NCBI RefSeq assembly: GCF_036173105.1
Contig: NZ_CP108053.1
Span: 496,001-560,000 of the forward strand
Length of the DNA: 64,000 bases
Direction of reading: 5' to 3'
Source: Streptomyces sp. NBC_00287
GTDB lineage: Bacteria > Actinomycetota > Actinomycetes > Streptomycetales > Streptomycetaceae
Shown: positions 47,965-55,894 of the stretch, in pieces
How positions within the stretch are numbered: position 1 is the stretch's first letter
Layout: each line of letters opens with the position of its first letter
Translations under genes and position numbers: made by a program
Notes under the pieces: model-generated
What the model saw: the letters and a program-made list of their open reading frames with translations, nothing else
Told to the model about the DNA's origin: nothing
Database searches by the model: none

Positions 47965-49356
47965 CCGGCGGGGCGCGCCCATCGCGCTGAGCGGCCGGGG
48001 GTGCAGCGGCTGGGTGCGCCAGCGTGCCGTGCACGTGCGGTCCGGCAGCGAGCAGGTCACGGCGAGACGGTGGGGCGTCTCCAGGAAGAGCACGTCCACC
48101 TCCAGTGTGTCGGCGTCGGTCCAGCCGCCGCTCACCGCGGTGGGGACCGGCGCCTCGGCGACGCTCCAGCCGCTGTCCGCGAGCCGCAGTTCCAGCCGGT
48201 GACCGTCCTCGACGAGGGTCAGCCGGTGGCCGTCCGGATCCGCGATGACCTCCGCGGAGATCCCGTCGGAGCCGAAGGAGACGGCGGACCACTCCTCCGG
48301 CGCGGCCTTTCCGGCGGCCGGTGACAGCGCGAGCCCGGCCAGCCGCTCGGCCAGGGCCGCGTCCGCCTCCTCCCGGCCGGGCAGCGGCGCGGGACCGAAG
48401 GCGGGCAGCAGATGCGTCCAGACCAGATCCAGCATCCGCTGCATCTCCACGGTGGCCGCGGTCGTGGCGATCACCACGTCGTGCTCGGGCAGGACCATAC
48501 AGAACTGGCCATAGGCGCCGTCACCGCGGTAGCCGTGCCGAGACATCCAGAACTGCAGGCCGTACCCCTGCCGCCAGTCCGCGCCGCCCATCGGTCCCTG
48601 ATCGTTCGCCGTGTGCAGGCGGGTGGCCTCGGCCACCCAGGACTCGGGCAGGACCTGCCGTCCGTCCCACATGCCGCGGCTCAGGTAGAGCTGTCCCAGC
48701 CGGGCGATCGCGTCGGTGGTGGCGTGCAGCCCGCTGAAGCCGAGCTCGCGCCCGGCCCGGTCCCGCAGCCACGCCACCTCGCCGATGCCTATCGGGTCGA
48801 AGAGCCGGGGGCGCAGATAGTCGGTGAGCGACTGGCCGGAGACGCGCTGGACGATCCTGGCGAGGGTGTAGGTGGTGGGCTGGTTGTAGGCGAACACGGT
48901 CCCCGGATCATGCTCCGGCGGGAGCCGGAGGAACCCTCGCACCAGCTCGTCGGGGTCCAGCGCACGGGCCCGCTCGACGGTCTCGGCCTCGTGTCCGCTG
49001 GCCATCGACGCCACGTGGCGCACCAGCATCGCGCGGCTGCGCGGGTCGGTGACGTCGGCGTCGAGCTCGGGGAAGTACGAGATCACCGGGTCGTCGAGCC
49101 GCAGCAGCCCCTCGGCGACGGCGAACCCGGCGGCGGTGGAGGTGAAGCTCTTGCTGAGCGAGTACAGCAACTGCGGGCGTTCGGCGGTGTACGGCGCCCA
49201 CCAGCCGGAGGCGACGAGCCGGCCGTGCCGCATGATCATGAGGCTGTGCGGCTCGATGTCGGGGTCGGTTTCGAGGGCGTCGAGGAAGGCGTGGATGCCG
49301 GATGCTTCGACGCCCTGGGACGCGGGCGTGCTGGCGGGCAGTGCGCGTGTCGTCAT
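47956..49356 (-). CDS. Serine hydrolase (beta-lactamase family)
   Basis: A 466-residue cytoplasmic-looking beta-lactamase-fold hydrolase without a signal peptide. The catalytic motif is SLSK (Ser66, Lys69), then AYNQPTTYTLARIVQ with the Tyr-Asn pair, and a GYGLQFWM region in the last third. Many members are esterases or carboxypeptidases of unknown substrate. A C-terminal extension of about 100 residues (from about 360) has a beta-rich composition. The ATG at 49356 starts MTTRALPASTPASQG. It is divergent from an F420-dependent oxidoreductase with 58 bp between starts. Confidence 0.87.
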   Translation of the reverse strand: MTTRALPASTPASQGVEASGIHAFLDALETDPDIEPHSLMIMRHGRLVASGWWAPYTAERPQLLYSLSKSFTSTAAGFAVAEGLLRLDDPVISYFPELDADVTDPRSRAMLVRHVASMASGHEAETVERARALDPDELVRGFLRLPPEHDPGTVFAYNQPTTYTLARIVQRVSGQSLTDYLRPRLFDPIGIGEVAWLRDRAGRELGFSGLHATTDAIARLGQLYLSRGMWDGRQVLPESWVAEATRLHTANDQGPMGGADWRQGYGLQFWMSRHGYRGDGAYGQFCMVLPEHDVVIATTAATVEMQRMLDLVWTHLLPAFGPAPLPGREEADAALAERLAGLALSPAAGKAAPEEWSAVSFGSDGISAEVIADPDGHRLTLVEDGHRLELRLADSGWSVAEAPVPTAVSGGWTDADTLEVDVLFLETPHRLAVTCSLPDRTCTARWRTQPLHPRPLSAMGAPRRSV

Positions 49357-49414
49357 GACGGCATCCTTACCCACCAGGCCGTTTTCCCGTGCCCGGGTCG
49401 GGGACTCGGGCCGC

Positions 49415-50386
49415 ATGGTGCAAATCGGATACACGATGATGACCGAACAAGCCGGCCCCCGTGACCTCGTCGACCACGTGGTGCGCGCCGAAGAGGCGGG
49501 CTTCGATTTCTCCGTGACCTCGGACCACTACTTTCCCTGGCTGCGCTCGCAGGGTCACTCGCCGTACGCGTGGACCGTGCTCGGCGCGGCGGCCCAGGCG
49601 ACTCGGCGGATGCCGCTGATGACCTATGTGACGTGTCCGACCTTCCGCTACCACCCGGCGGTGGTCGCGCAGAAGGCGGCCACGATGCAACTGCTGTCCG
49701 ACGGCCGCTTCCGCCTCGGGCTCGGCTCCGGGGAGAACCTCAACGAGCATGTGGTGGGCGGTGGTTGGCCGTCCGTCGATGTGCGGCACGAGATGCTGGA
49801 GGAGGCGATCGGAATCATCCGGGCGCTCTTCGACGGCGGCCATGTCACCCATCACGGCGCCCACTACGACGTGGACTCGGCCCGCCTGTGGGACCTGCCC
49901 GAGCAGCCGCCGCCGATCGGCGTCGCCGTCTCCGGCGAACAGTCCTGCTCACTCGCGGGCCGGCTTGCCGACCTGGTGATCGCCACCGAGCCGAAGGCGG
50001 GTCTGCTGGAGGCCTTCGACCGGCACGGCGGCCAGGGCAAACCGCGTGTCGGCCAGCTGCCGGTGTGCCACGACCCCGACCGGGACACGGCGGTCAAGCG
50101 CGCCCATGCGCAGTTCCGCTGGTTCGGCGGTGGCTGGAAGGTCAACTCGGAGCTGCCGCACCCCGATTCCTTCGAGTCGGCCACCCAGTTCGTCACTCCG
50201 GACGACGTCTCCACCGCCATCCCGTGCGGCGACGACCCGGACGCCTTCGTCGAGGCCGTACGGCCGTACGCGGAGGCCGGGTTCGGCGAGATCGCCCTGG
50301 TGCAGATCGGCGGGGAGTCGCAGCCGGCCTATCTGGACTGGTCGGAGAAGACACTGCTGCCGGCGCTGCGGGACGCCTTCGGGTGA
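49415..50386 (+). CDS. LLM-class F420-dependent oxidoreductase
   Basis: A 323-residue luciferase-like monooxygenase-fold protein of the TIGR03557 F420 group. N-terminal VQIGYTMMTEQAGPRDLVDH with DHYFPWLRSQGHSPYAW, then TYVTCPTFRYHPAVVAQKAAT (key part YVTCPTFRYHPAVVAQ) and LGLGSGENLNEHVVG are strong signatures. Members reduce or oxidise organic substrates with the deazaflavin F420. The substrate is unknown. The ATG at 49415 has only a weak upstream site; it is divergent from the hydrolase gene at 49356, and a separate HTH gene follows 91 bp downstream. Confidence 0.9.
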   Translation: MVQIGYTMMTEQAGPRDLVDHVVRAEEAGFDFSVTSDHYFPWLRSQGHSPYAWTVLGAAAQATRRMPLMTYVTCPTFRYHPAVVAQKAATMQLLSDGRFRLGLGSGENLNEHVVGGGWPSVDVRHEMLEEAIGIIRALFDGGHVTHHGAHYDVDSARLWDLPEQPPPIGVAVSGEQSCSLAGRLADLVIATEPKAGLLEAFDRHGGQGKPRVGQLPVCHDPDRDTAVKRAHAQFRWFGGGWKVNSELPHPDSFESATQFVTPDDVSTAIPCGDDPDAFVEAVRPYAEAGFGEIALVQIGGESQPAYLDWSEKTLLPALRDAFG

Positions 50387-50412
50387 CACACCCGGGGTCG
50401 GCAAACCGTCGC

Positions 50413-50449
50413 ATGCAGGTGCATATAGGCTTGCCCGTCGGCACATGCA
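50413..50449 (+). promoter_or_regulatory. ATGCA repeats upstream of the HTH gene
   Basis: ATGCA-GG-TGCAT (50413-50424) is a near-palindrome, and a third ATGCA is at 50445-50449. They precede the GTG at 50478 with a TATAGG-like patch at 50424-50429 and are a candidate autoregulatory site. Confidence 0.35.
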
Positions 50450-50477
50450 ATCCGGCCCAGCCTCAGGAGAGTCCTCC

Positions 50478-51509
50478 GTGACCCTAGCCTTCGCCCCGTC
50501 CGAGTCGTCCCCCGCGCCGCTGTCCGACCTCGTCGCGCGGGACGCGCGTGAGTTCGGGGCGTACGCGCGCACCGGCGGGTGGGCCTTCGGCCTGATGGTG
50601 GCGCGCAGTGTGCGCCCCGGCGGTCAAGGCGCGGACGAGACGCCGAAGGTGTCGGCGAAGGAGTTCGCCGAGCTGGCCGGCTGCTCGCCCGAGCGAGTCA
50701 TGCGCTACTACAAGGCCTGGGACCGGGCCGCCGACGACGGTCTCGTCCCGCACTTCGAGGCGCTCCAGCCGGGCGCGGCGGTGGAGCTGCCGGACGCCGA
50801 CGTGTGGCTGAGCTACTACGTCTCCCGCAACAGCGCCACCTCCGAGCGGGGCACGGCCATCGCCGAGGCCGCCGAGGCGGAGGGCATCCGGCCGACGAAG
50901 GCGCTGGAGGTCGCGGAGAACCCCACCGCGCTGCGTGCCGCGATCCTCGCCGACCCTTCTACCGCCCGCGCGGCCCGCAGCGCGCTGCTCGACCGCATCA
51001 AGGAAGACCCGGAACTCCAGGCCGAGTTGGCCCGGGACGTGGTGCGCACCGACGATCTGAAGAAGGCCGTCGCCAGCGAGAGCCGGGCCGCCGACCGGAT
51101 CGGCTACGTCCGCCAGATCGCGGAGTCCGGCCAGGTCAAGACCCCCGCCGGGCAGACCATCGACGCGCCCGCCGACCTCCGCCAGGAGGCCGAGCGGCAT
51201 CTGTCCCTGCTCGACGAGCTGGACGAGGACGAGGACACCGGCGGGTGGGCCACCGAGGCCTACGACACCATGAAGACCCTCGTCGCCGAGACGGTGGAGG
51301 CCGACCCCGAGCTCCGCGTCCAGGAGCGGCGGACGAAGTTCTACAGCAGCCTGCAGCGGGCGACGAAGGTGTTCGAGGAGCTCACCTTCGATGATGTGCA
51401 GGAGTTCGTCGAGGACGACATGGTGCAGCAGTTGGAGGAGCTCCAGCAGGCGATCGCCTCGTGCATCACGGCGCTGCGCGGCGCCAAGGGAACCGGGGCG
51501 GCCGAGTAG
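50478..51509 (+). CDS. HTH-containing hypothetical regulator
   Basis: A 343-residue acidic protein. The only recognisable motif is a helix-turn-helix-like stretch around residues 58-84 (VSAKEFAELAGCSPERVMRYYKAW, key part FAELAGCSPERVMRYYKAW). The rest is long helical sequence with coiled-coil-like ends (EELTFDDVQEFVEDDMVQQLEELQQAI, key part DDMVQQLEELQQAI). I do not recognise a characterised family; a DNA-binding role is an inference from the HTH alone. GTG 50478 follows CAGGAGA. The final 90 residues could mediate oligomerisation. It is convergent with the DUF6328 gene through a bidirectional hairpin. Confidence 0.7.
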   Translation: MTLAFAPSESSPAPLSDLVARDAREFGAYARTGGWAFGLMVARSVRPGGQGADETPKVSAKEFAELAGCSPERVMRYYKAWDRAADDGLVPHFEALQPGAAVELPDADVWLSYYVSRNSATSERGTAIAEAAEAEGIRPTKALEVAENPTALRAAILADPSTARAARSALLDRIKEDPELQAELARDVVRTDDLKKAVASESRAADRIGYVRQIAESGQVKTPAGQTIDAPADLRQEAERHLSLLDELDEDEDTGGWATEAYDTMKTLVAETVEADPELRVQERRTKFYSSLQRATKVFEELTFDDVQEFVEDDMVQQLEELQQAIASCITALRGAKGTGAAE

Positions 51510-51530
51510 CCGTACGCATGCCGCTGGGCG

Positions 51531-51560
51531 GCCCACTGCCGCCACGATGGGGCGGTGGGC
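51531..51560. terminator. Bidirectional hairpin between convergent genes
   Basis: GCCCACTGCC (51531-51540) pairs with GGCGGTGGGC (51551-51560), with one G-T wobble, leaving a 10-base loop. It lies between the convergent stops at 51509 and 51564 and can terminate both. Confidence 0.65.
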
Positions 51561-51563
51561 GCG

Positions 51564-52055
51564 TCAGTCCCTCGACGTATAGCGGTGCCGGGTCCACCAC
51601 GGCAGGACGAACCAGCAGATCAGGTACCACAGCACCACGCCCGCGACGAGCCAGGGCACGTAGCCGTCATCCGTGGCGACCCGCAGGATCAGCAGCAGCG
51701 AGGACGTCATCGTGGCCAGCAGCAGCACCAGCCCGACGAAGGTCAGCCGGGAGGCCCACTCCACGGCACGCGGTTTGATGCGGCGCCCGGACACCAGACG
51801 GTGCAGGGACACAGGTCCGATCAGGGCGCCGGTGGCGGCGGCGCCCAGGACGACGGTCACGATGTAGATGGTCTTCTCGGTGTCGCCCAGGTCGGCGTAC
51901 GTAGGGGTGAACACGACGGTGAGCAGGAACGCGAACAGGATCTGCACACCCATCTGAGCCACCCGGACCTCCTGGATGAGCTCGGACCACATACGGTCGG
52001 CGCGCTCTTCCTCGGTCTCGTCGCGACCGGTGCGTCTCTCCGTTGCCTGCGACAT
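51564..52055 (-). CDS. DUF6328 membrane protein
   Basis: A 163-residue protein with four membrane segments (ILFAFLLTVVFTPTYADLG, TIYIVTVVLGAAATGALIG, LTFVGLVLLLATMTSSLLLI and YVPWLVAGVVLWYLICWFVL). The N-terminal 30 residues are charged and cytosolic (DETEEERADRMWSELIQEVRV, key part EEERADRMWSELIQEVRV), which is the conserved part of the DUF6328 family. The function is unknown. It is on the same strand as, and 54 bp downstream of, the GH127 gene, but the junction shows no sign of translational coupling. Confidence 0.82.
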   Translation of the reverse strand: MSQATERRTGRDETEEERADRMWSELIQEVRVAQMGVQILFAFLLTVVFTPTYADLGDTEKTIYIVTVVLGAAATGALIGPVSLHRLVSGRRIKPRAVEWASRLTFVGLVLLLATMTSSLLLILRVATDDGYVPWLVAGVVLWYLICWFVLPWWTRHRYTSRD

Positions 52056-52109
52056 GGGGTCCGGGTGACCCGGCGGTGATCGTTCAAACAGTTCTCGAGG
52101 GCCCGGGTG

Positions 52110-54425
52110 CTAGTTGCGCACGACACGCCATCGGTTGTCGGCCGTGCCGTCGTCCGAGTCCTGGACCGCGAAGGCGCCGACGGCGGTGGAGTTGCCCGCG
52201 ATGGCGAGCAGTTTCCCGCTGTGGACGTTGCGGATCTTGTAGGTGCCGTCGTTCTGGTCGAGCAGGGTCCACCGGTGGTCGGCGGTGCCGTTGTCCGCCC
52301 ATTGCAGGACGGTCGCGTCGTCGGCGGTGGACATGTCCTGGACGCCGAGGACCTTGCCGCTGTGGGCGTTGCGGAAGCGGAAGGCGCTGCCGTCGCTGAT
52401 CATTTCCCAGTTGTGGTCGGCGGTGCCGGAGTCGTTCCACTGGAGGGCGCGGCCGCCGTCGGCGGTGGACATGTCCTGGATGCCCAGCACCAGACCGCTG
52501 GCCGCGTTGACGAGGCGCACGGTGGGGGTGGTGCCGGTGCTCCAGTAGACGGTGTAGTTGTGACCGTGGGCGTCGTGGAACGGGCCCAGGTTCACGGTGG
52601 CGCCGGCCGCGGTGGCGGTGAAGGCGAGGGTGCTGGTGCTGGTCCGCCTGATCGAGGTCGTGTCCAGGGACGGCAGTGAACTGAGCGCGGTGTTGCCGTA
52701 GTTGCCGGACAGGACGACCGGGCCGTAGGTGATCGCGGCGACATTGGGGTTGTCGTTGGCCGGCCGCATGACGACCCGCATGGGGAGGCGGACGGTGACC
52801 GTGTCGCCGGACGTCCAGGCGCGGGTGAGGGCGGCGTAACTGCCGGGCGTGGTCGGGATGTTCTGGGCGGTGCCGTTGACGCTGACGGTGGCGCCGGTGG
52901 TCCAGCCCGGGATGCGGATGCGCATGGTCCAGGTGCCGGCGGCGTTGCCGGTGACGCGCAGGGTCGTGGTGTCGCTCGCCGGGTACGAGGTGGTCTGGGT
53001 GACGGTGATGCCGCGCTCGGACCAGGTGAGGACCGAGGGGACGAACAGGTTCACCGTCAGGGTGGTGCCGGCGCGGTAATACACGGAGTCCATCAGCCTG
53101 GTGTGCATCTCCAGGCCGGTGCCCTGGCAGCACCAGAAGGTGGTGTAGTCGGTGCTCCAGGTGCCGCCTCCCCACGCCGGTCCCACGCCGCGCCGGCCGC
53201 CGGGGTTGAGCGGGGTGAAGTAGGTGACGTGGCCGTGGGAGTCGGCCGGGTTCTGCTGGCCGATCATCTGGTTGAGCCACGCCTGCTCGTAGTAGTCGAA
53301 CAGCGCGGCCCGGCTCGGGTCGAGGGCGAACAACTCCCGAGTCAGGGTGAGCATGTTGAAGGTGTTGCAGCTCTCGCAGGTGTCCTGGCGCAGGTAGGCG
53401 GCGATGGCGTTGGGGGCGCGGAAGTGCTCGGCCTGGCTGTTGCCGCCGATGGCGTAGGTGTGGGTGCCGACGCAGATGTTCCAGGCGTTGGTGGCGATGT
53501 CGCGGTAGCGGGTGGTGCCGGTGGCCTTGTACTCGCGGGCGGCGCCTATCCACTTCGGCACCTGGGTGTTGGCGTGCAGGCCGTTGAGCTGGTCCTGGTT
53601 CGCGGCCAGGGGGTCGAAGACCGCGGCGTGGTCGAAGCGGCGGGCGACGGTGAGCCAGCGCGCGTCGCCGGTCTGCTGGTAGAGATCGGTCAGTACGGCG
53701 TTCATGCCGCCGAACTCGGTGCCCAGCATGGCCTGCATCTGCGCCGCGGTCAGCCGGCCGGTGCGTGCGTCGACCCACCCCGCCAGGGCCAGCAGTACGT
53801 CACGGGCCTGGGTGTTGCCGATGAAGCGCCATACGTCCAGCAGGCCGGTGAGCGTCTTGTGGATGGTGTAGTACGGCACATTGCCGTTGGTGAGGGTGCG
53901 CTGTTCCAGGGCGGTGAAGTCGGACTCGGGGTAGCCGGAGAGATATCCGGCGCCGAATCCGGCGGCGCTGTTGTTGGCCTGACACTTCGCCAGCTCCGCG
54001 ACCATGTACGTCGCCTTGTCCCGGCATACGGTGTCGCCGGTCACGGCGTACAGCTGGGCCCAGGCGGTGAGGAAGTGGCCCTGGACGTGGCTGCGGAAGG
54101 GGAAGTCCGGCGCGTCCCAGCCGCCGCCGGGGCTCGCGCCGGCCGTGGACAGGCGGTGGTTTGCGCGGAAGTTGTACACGAGCCGGTCGACGTCGACGAA
54201 CCGCAGGTAGCTCGCGGTGCGGTTCTGGTTGTCCAGCCAGCGGCTCGCGGTCAGTCGGACCTGGCCGAGTTCGAAGGGATGCGCCAGGGCCCCGATGTCG
54301 GACCGGACCGGCGGGACCACCGCCGCGTGGGCGGGCGCACTGCCGAGGAGAGAGCCGGTGGCGGAGGCGGCGACCGAGGCCCCGGCGGCTTGCAGGAGGC
54401 GGCGTCTGCTGAGCTCTGACGGCAT
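52110..54425 (-). CDS. Tat-exported GH127 beta-L-arabinofuranosidase-like enzyme with a ricin-like module
   Basis: A 771-residue secreted glycosidase. The signal is Tat-type (SRRRLLQAAGAS), with cleavage after AHA. The catalytic domain, about residues 45-590, has the GH127 zinc-thiolate set: Glu351 and Cys353 in CESCN and Cys432-Cys433 in WCCQG, matching Glu338/Cys340/Cys417/Cys418 of the Bifidobacterium enzyme HypBA1. From about 635 to the end come three ricin-type (CBM13) repeats, each with GIQDMSTADG-like or WADNGTADHRW motifs. It probably releases L-arabinose from plant polymers outside the cell. ATG 54425 follows GGAAAG. A clear promoter and operator lie about 260-330 bp upstream. Confidence 0.92.
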   Translation of the reverse strand: MPSELSRRRLLQAAGASVAASATGSLLGSAPAHAAVVPPVRSDIGALAHPFELGQVRLTASRWLDNQNRTASYLRFVDVDRLVYNFRANHRLSTAGASPGGGWDAPDFPFRSHVQGHFLTAWAQLYAVTGDTVCRDKATYMVAELAKCQANNSAAGFGAGYLSGYPESDFTALEQRTLTNGNVPYYTIHKTLTGLLDVWRFIGNTQARDVLLALAGWVDARTGRLTAAQMQAMLGTEFGGMNAVLTDLYQQTGDARWLTVARRFDHAAVFDPLAANQDQLNGLHANTQVPKWIGAAREYKATGTTRYRDIATNAWNICVGTHTYAIGGNSQAEHFRAPNAIAAYLRQDTCESCNTFNMLTLTRELFALDPSRAALFDYYEQAWLNQMIGQQNPADSHGHVTYFTPLNPGGRRGVGPAWGGGTWSTDYTTFWCCQGTGLEMHTRLMDSVYYRAGTTLTVNLFVPSVLTWSERGITVTQTTSYPASDTTTLRVTGNAAGTWTMRIRIPGWTTGATVSVNGTAQNIPTTPGSYAALTRAWTSGDTVTVRLPMRVVMRPANDNPNVAAITYGPVVLSGNYGNTALSSLPSLDTTSIRRTSTSTLAFTATAAGATVNLGPFHDAHGHNYTVYWSTGTTPTVRLVNAASGLVLGIQDMSTADGGRALQWNDSGTADHNWEMISDGSAFRFRNAHSGKVLGVQDMSTADDATVLQWADNGTADHRWTLLDQNDGTYKIRNVHSGKLLAIAGNSTAVGAFAVQDSDDGTADNRWRVVRN

Positions 54426-54685
54426 CGTGTGCTCTTTCCGTGGGGGGAGCTGACGGGGGCTCAGGCCCGCAGGAAGGGCCCGTTCGGAGGAGTCCCGGAG
54501 GCGGACGTGGCGGACAAGGACGAATAACGCGCAGACCACGTCTGGTTTTGGGCAAGTGCCGGTCGGCGAACGAGCACGCAAGAACGTCTCCTCACGGCCG
54601 AGGGCGGGATCGAGAACCCTCGGACCTGGCGTCTGAACGCGGACGGGTCGGGCTCGGCCCTCGGGACGGACAGGACGACTGACCA

Positions 54686-54710
54686 TGTTCGATATATCGA
54701 ACACTGTTCG
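54686..54710 (-). promoter_or_regulatory. Composite palindromic operator of the GH127 gene
   Basis: TGTTCGATATATCGAACA (54686-54703) is a perfect 18-bp palindrome. Its right half-site CGAACA together with C and TGTTCG (54705-54710) forms a second, 13-bp palindrome. So three half-sites are stacked. The site starts about 14 bp downstream of the inferred transcription start, the usual position for a repressor roadblock. Confidence 0.75.
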
Positions 54711-54723
54711 TTGTGTCGACGGC

Positions 54724-54752
54724 ACCATAATTAGCGCGAAATACGGCGTCAA
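54724..54752 (-). promoter_or_regulatory. Sigma-70-type promoter of the GH127 gene
   Basis: On the minus strand TTGACG (54752-54747) is followed by a 17-bp spacer and TATGGT (54729-54724). This is close to the HrdB consensus. The inferred transcription start near 54717 puts the palindromic operator just downstream. Confidence 0.7.
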
Positions 54753-54927
54753 CGCTGCGGACATTTTCTTCGTCGTCGGGAGGCGAAACCGGATGCCGCC
54801 CGACCGAGAACTGCGCGGTCAGGCATTGTCGGAGCGGCACTGTCGCTGGACGAACGGTGAGGACGGCGCCTTCACGGCCTGACGGGGTACTTCAGGGGGC
54901 TCACGTGAAGTCGGCGTGGAACGCCGG

Positions 54928-55884
54928 TCAGCTACCGAGGATGGTCTCGCGTGCCGCTCGTGCCCAGATGGCCTGCTGGCGCGTGGTGAAGCCCATCCGG
55001 TTCCAGTGGAAGAGAATGTGCCGTGCCAGGATGCCGCGCAGGCCGAGTTGAAGGTTGCCCACGCGTGCCGCGTCCGCGAGGGCTCGGCCGCCGCGCTCCA
55101 TGCCGGCAACCCAGATCCCCAGCAGCGCGAGTTGGCCACCGGTGAGTGCGGGGCCGGCATCGAGCGTCAGGAGGCGCCGTAGCGAGTCCACCATGCAGCT
55201 CACCTGGCCCGGGGACACATCTTCGGGGAGTGGTCGCCGGGCTTCGATCTGCCCCCAGACGTCTCCTTGTTCTCCCCATTCCAGTCCGGCGGCACGCAGG
55301 AACAGGGCGACGACGAGGAGGGAGGTCTCTTTGGCTCCGAGGAGGCCGCCGGTGCCTTCGGTGGCGTGCTGGTGGTAGTCGAGCACGCCGACGCTGTCGG
55401 CGTGGAACAGGGCGTGCCCGAGCATCAACCCTTCCGGGCCGCCGAACGCGATGGTTTCCGGCTCGTACAGGGAAGACCACCACCCCTTGGCCACGCCCCA
55501 GGACAGTGCGCTGTCGAGGACGTCGGTGACCTGCGCGACGGCGTCTTTGATCCGTGCCTCCGGGCTCGCCTGGACGCGCAGACGCCAGCAAGGGTACTTG
55601 CGCAAGAACCACCATGCTCCGACCGGCCCGGTGCGCAGGGCCGGCAGGATGTACGCACGAAAGGCGCGTTCCGCAGTGGGGTAGTCGGCGAACTCGATGT
55701 TCACCTGGTGCCAGCCTGCGGGTGAGGTGGTGAGTGCGGCTCGGCCGGCGGCGCGGTACCGCTCAACTGCGTCGGCCAATCGAGCAGGGGATGCGCGTAC
55801 CCTGCTGGCGGCCTCCTCGATTGGCGTTCCCGCCAGGACGGACAGGATGGCACCCTCCATCGCACTGGTGGCCGTGTGGTCCAC
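54928..55884 (-). CDS. Stand-alone SpaB_C/thiopeptide-type bacteriocin biosynthesis protein
   Basis: A 318-residue protein matching the C-terminal (elimination-type) domain of LanB dehydratases, as found alone in thiopeptide and FxLD clusters. Seen: AGWHQVNIEFADYPTAERAFRAYILPAL (key part WHQVNIEFADYPTAE) and WWFLRKYPCWRLRVQ at about residues 80-100. In the dehydration reaction this domain removes glutamate from glutamylated Ser/Thr. GTG 55884 follows GAGGGGG and lies 10 bp after the LanC stop, so it is in the same operon. Because the LanB of this cluster also has its own C-terminal domain, this is a second copy. Confidence 0.88.
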   Translation of the reverse strand: MDHTATSAMEGAILSVLAGTPIEEAASRVRASPARLADAVERYRAAGRAALTTSPAGWHQVNIEFADYPTAERAFRAYILPALRTGPVGAWWFLRKYPCWRLRVQASPEARIKDAVAQVTDVLDSALSWGVAKGWWSSLYEPETIAFGGPEGLMLGHALFHADSVGVLDYHQHATEGTGGLLGAKETSLLVVALFLRAAGLEWGEQGDVWGQIEARRPLPEDVSPGQVSCMVDSLRRLLTLDAGPALTGGQLALLGIWVAGMERGGRALADAARVGNLQLGLRGILARHILFHWNRMGFTTRQQAIWARAARETILGS

Positions 55885-55894
55885 GTCGTCCCCC

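Larger units (their letters stand above)
54426..54927. other. Non-coding region between the GH127 gene and the lanthipeptide cluster
   Basis: This 502-bp stretch holds the GH127 promoter, a composite operator and a leader of about 290 nt. A 65-codon frame on the plus strand (54685-54882) looks spurious because it runs through the operator and promoter. The 3' side of the SpaB_C gene has only weak hairpins. Confidence 0.7.

Noticed and set aside
52110..52560. Repeated segments in the GH127 3' end suspected as a DNA repeat
   Set aside because: They are the internal repeats of the ricin-like carbohydrate-binding module and are explained by protein structure.
54685..54882. 65-codon plus-strand frame at the GH127 promoter
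   Set aside because: It spans the promoter and operator of the opposite gene, has no good ribosome site and its composition is unlike the neighbouring genes.
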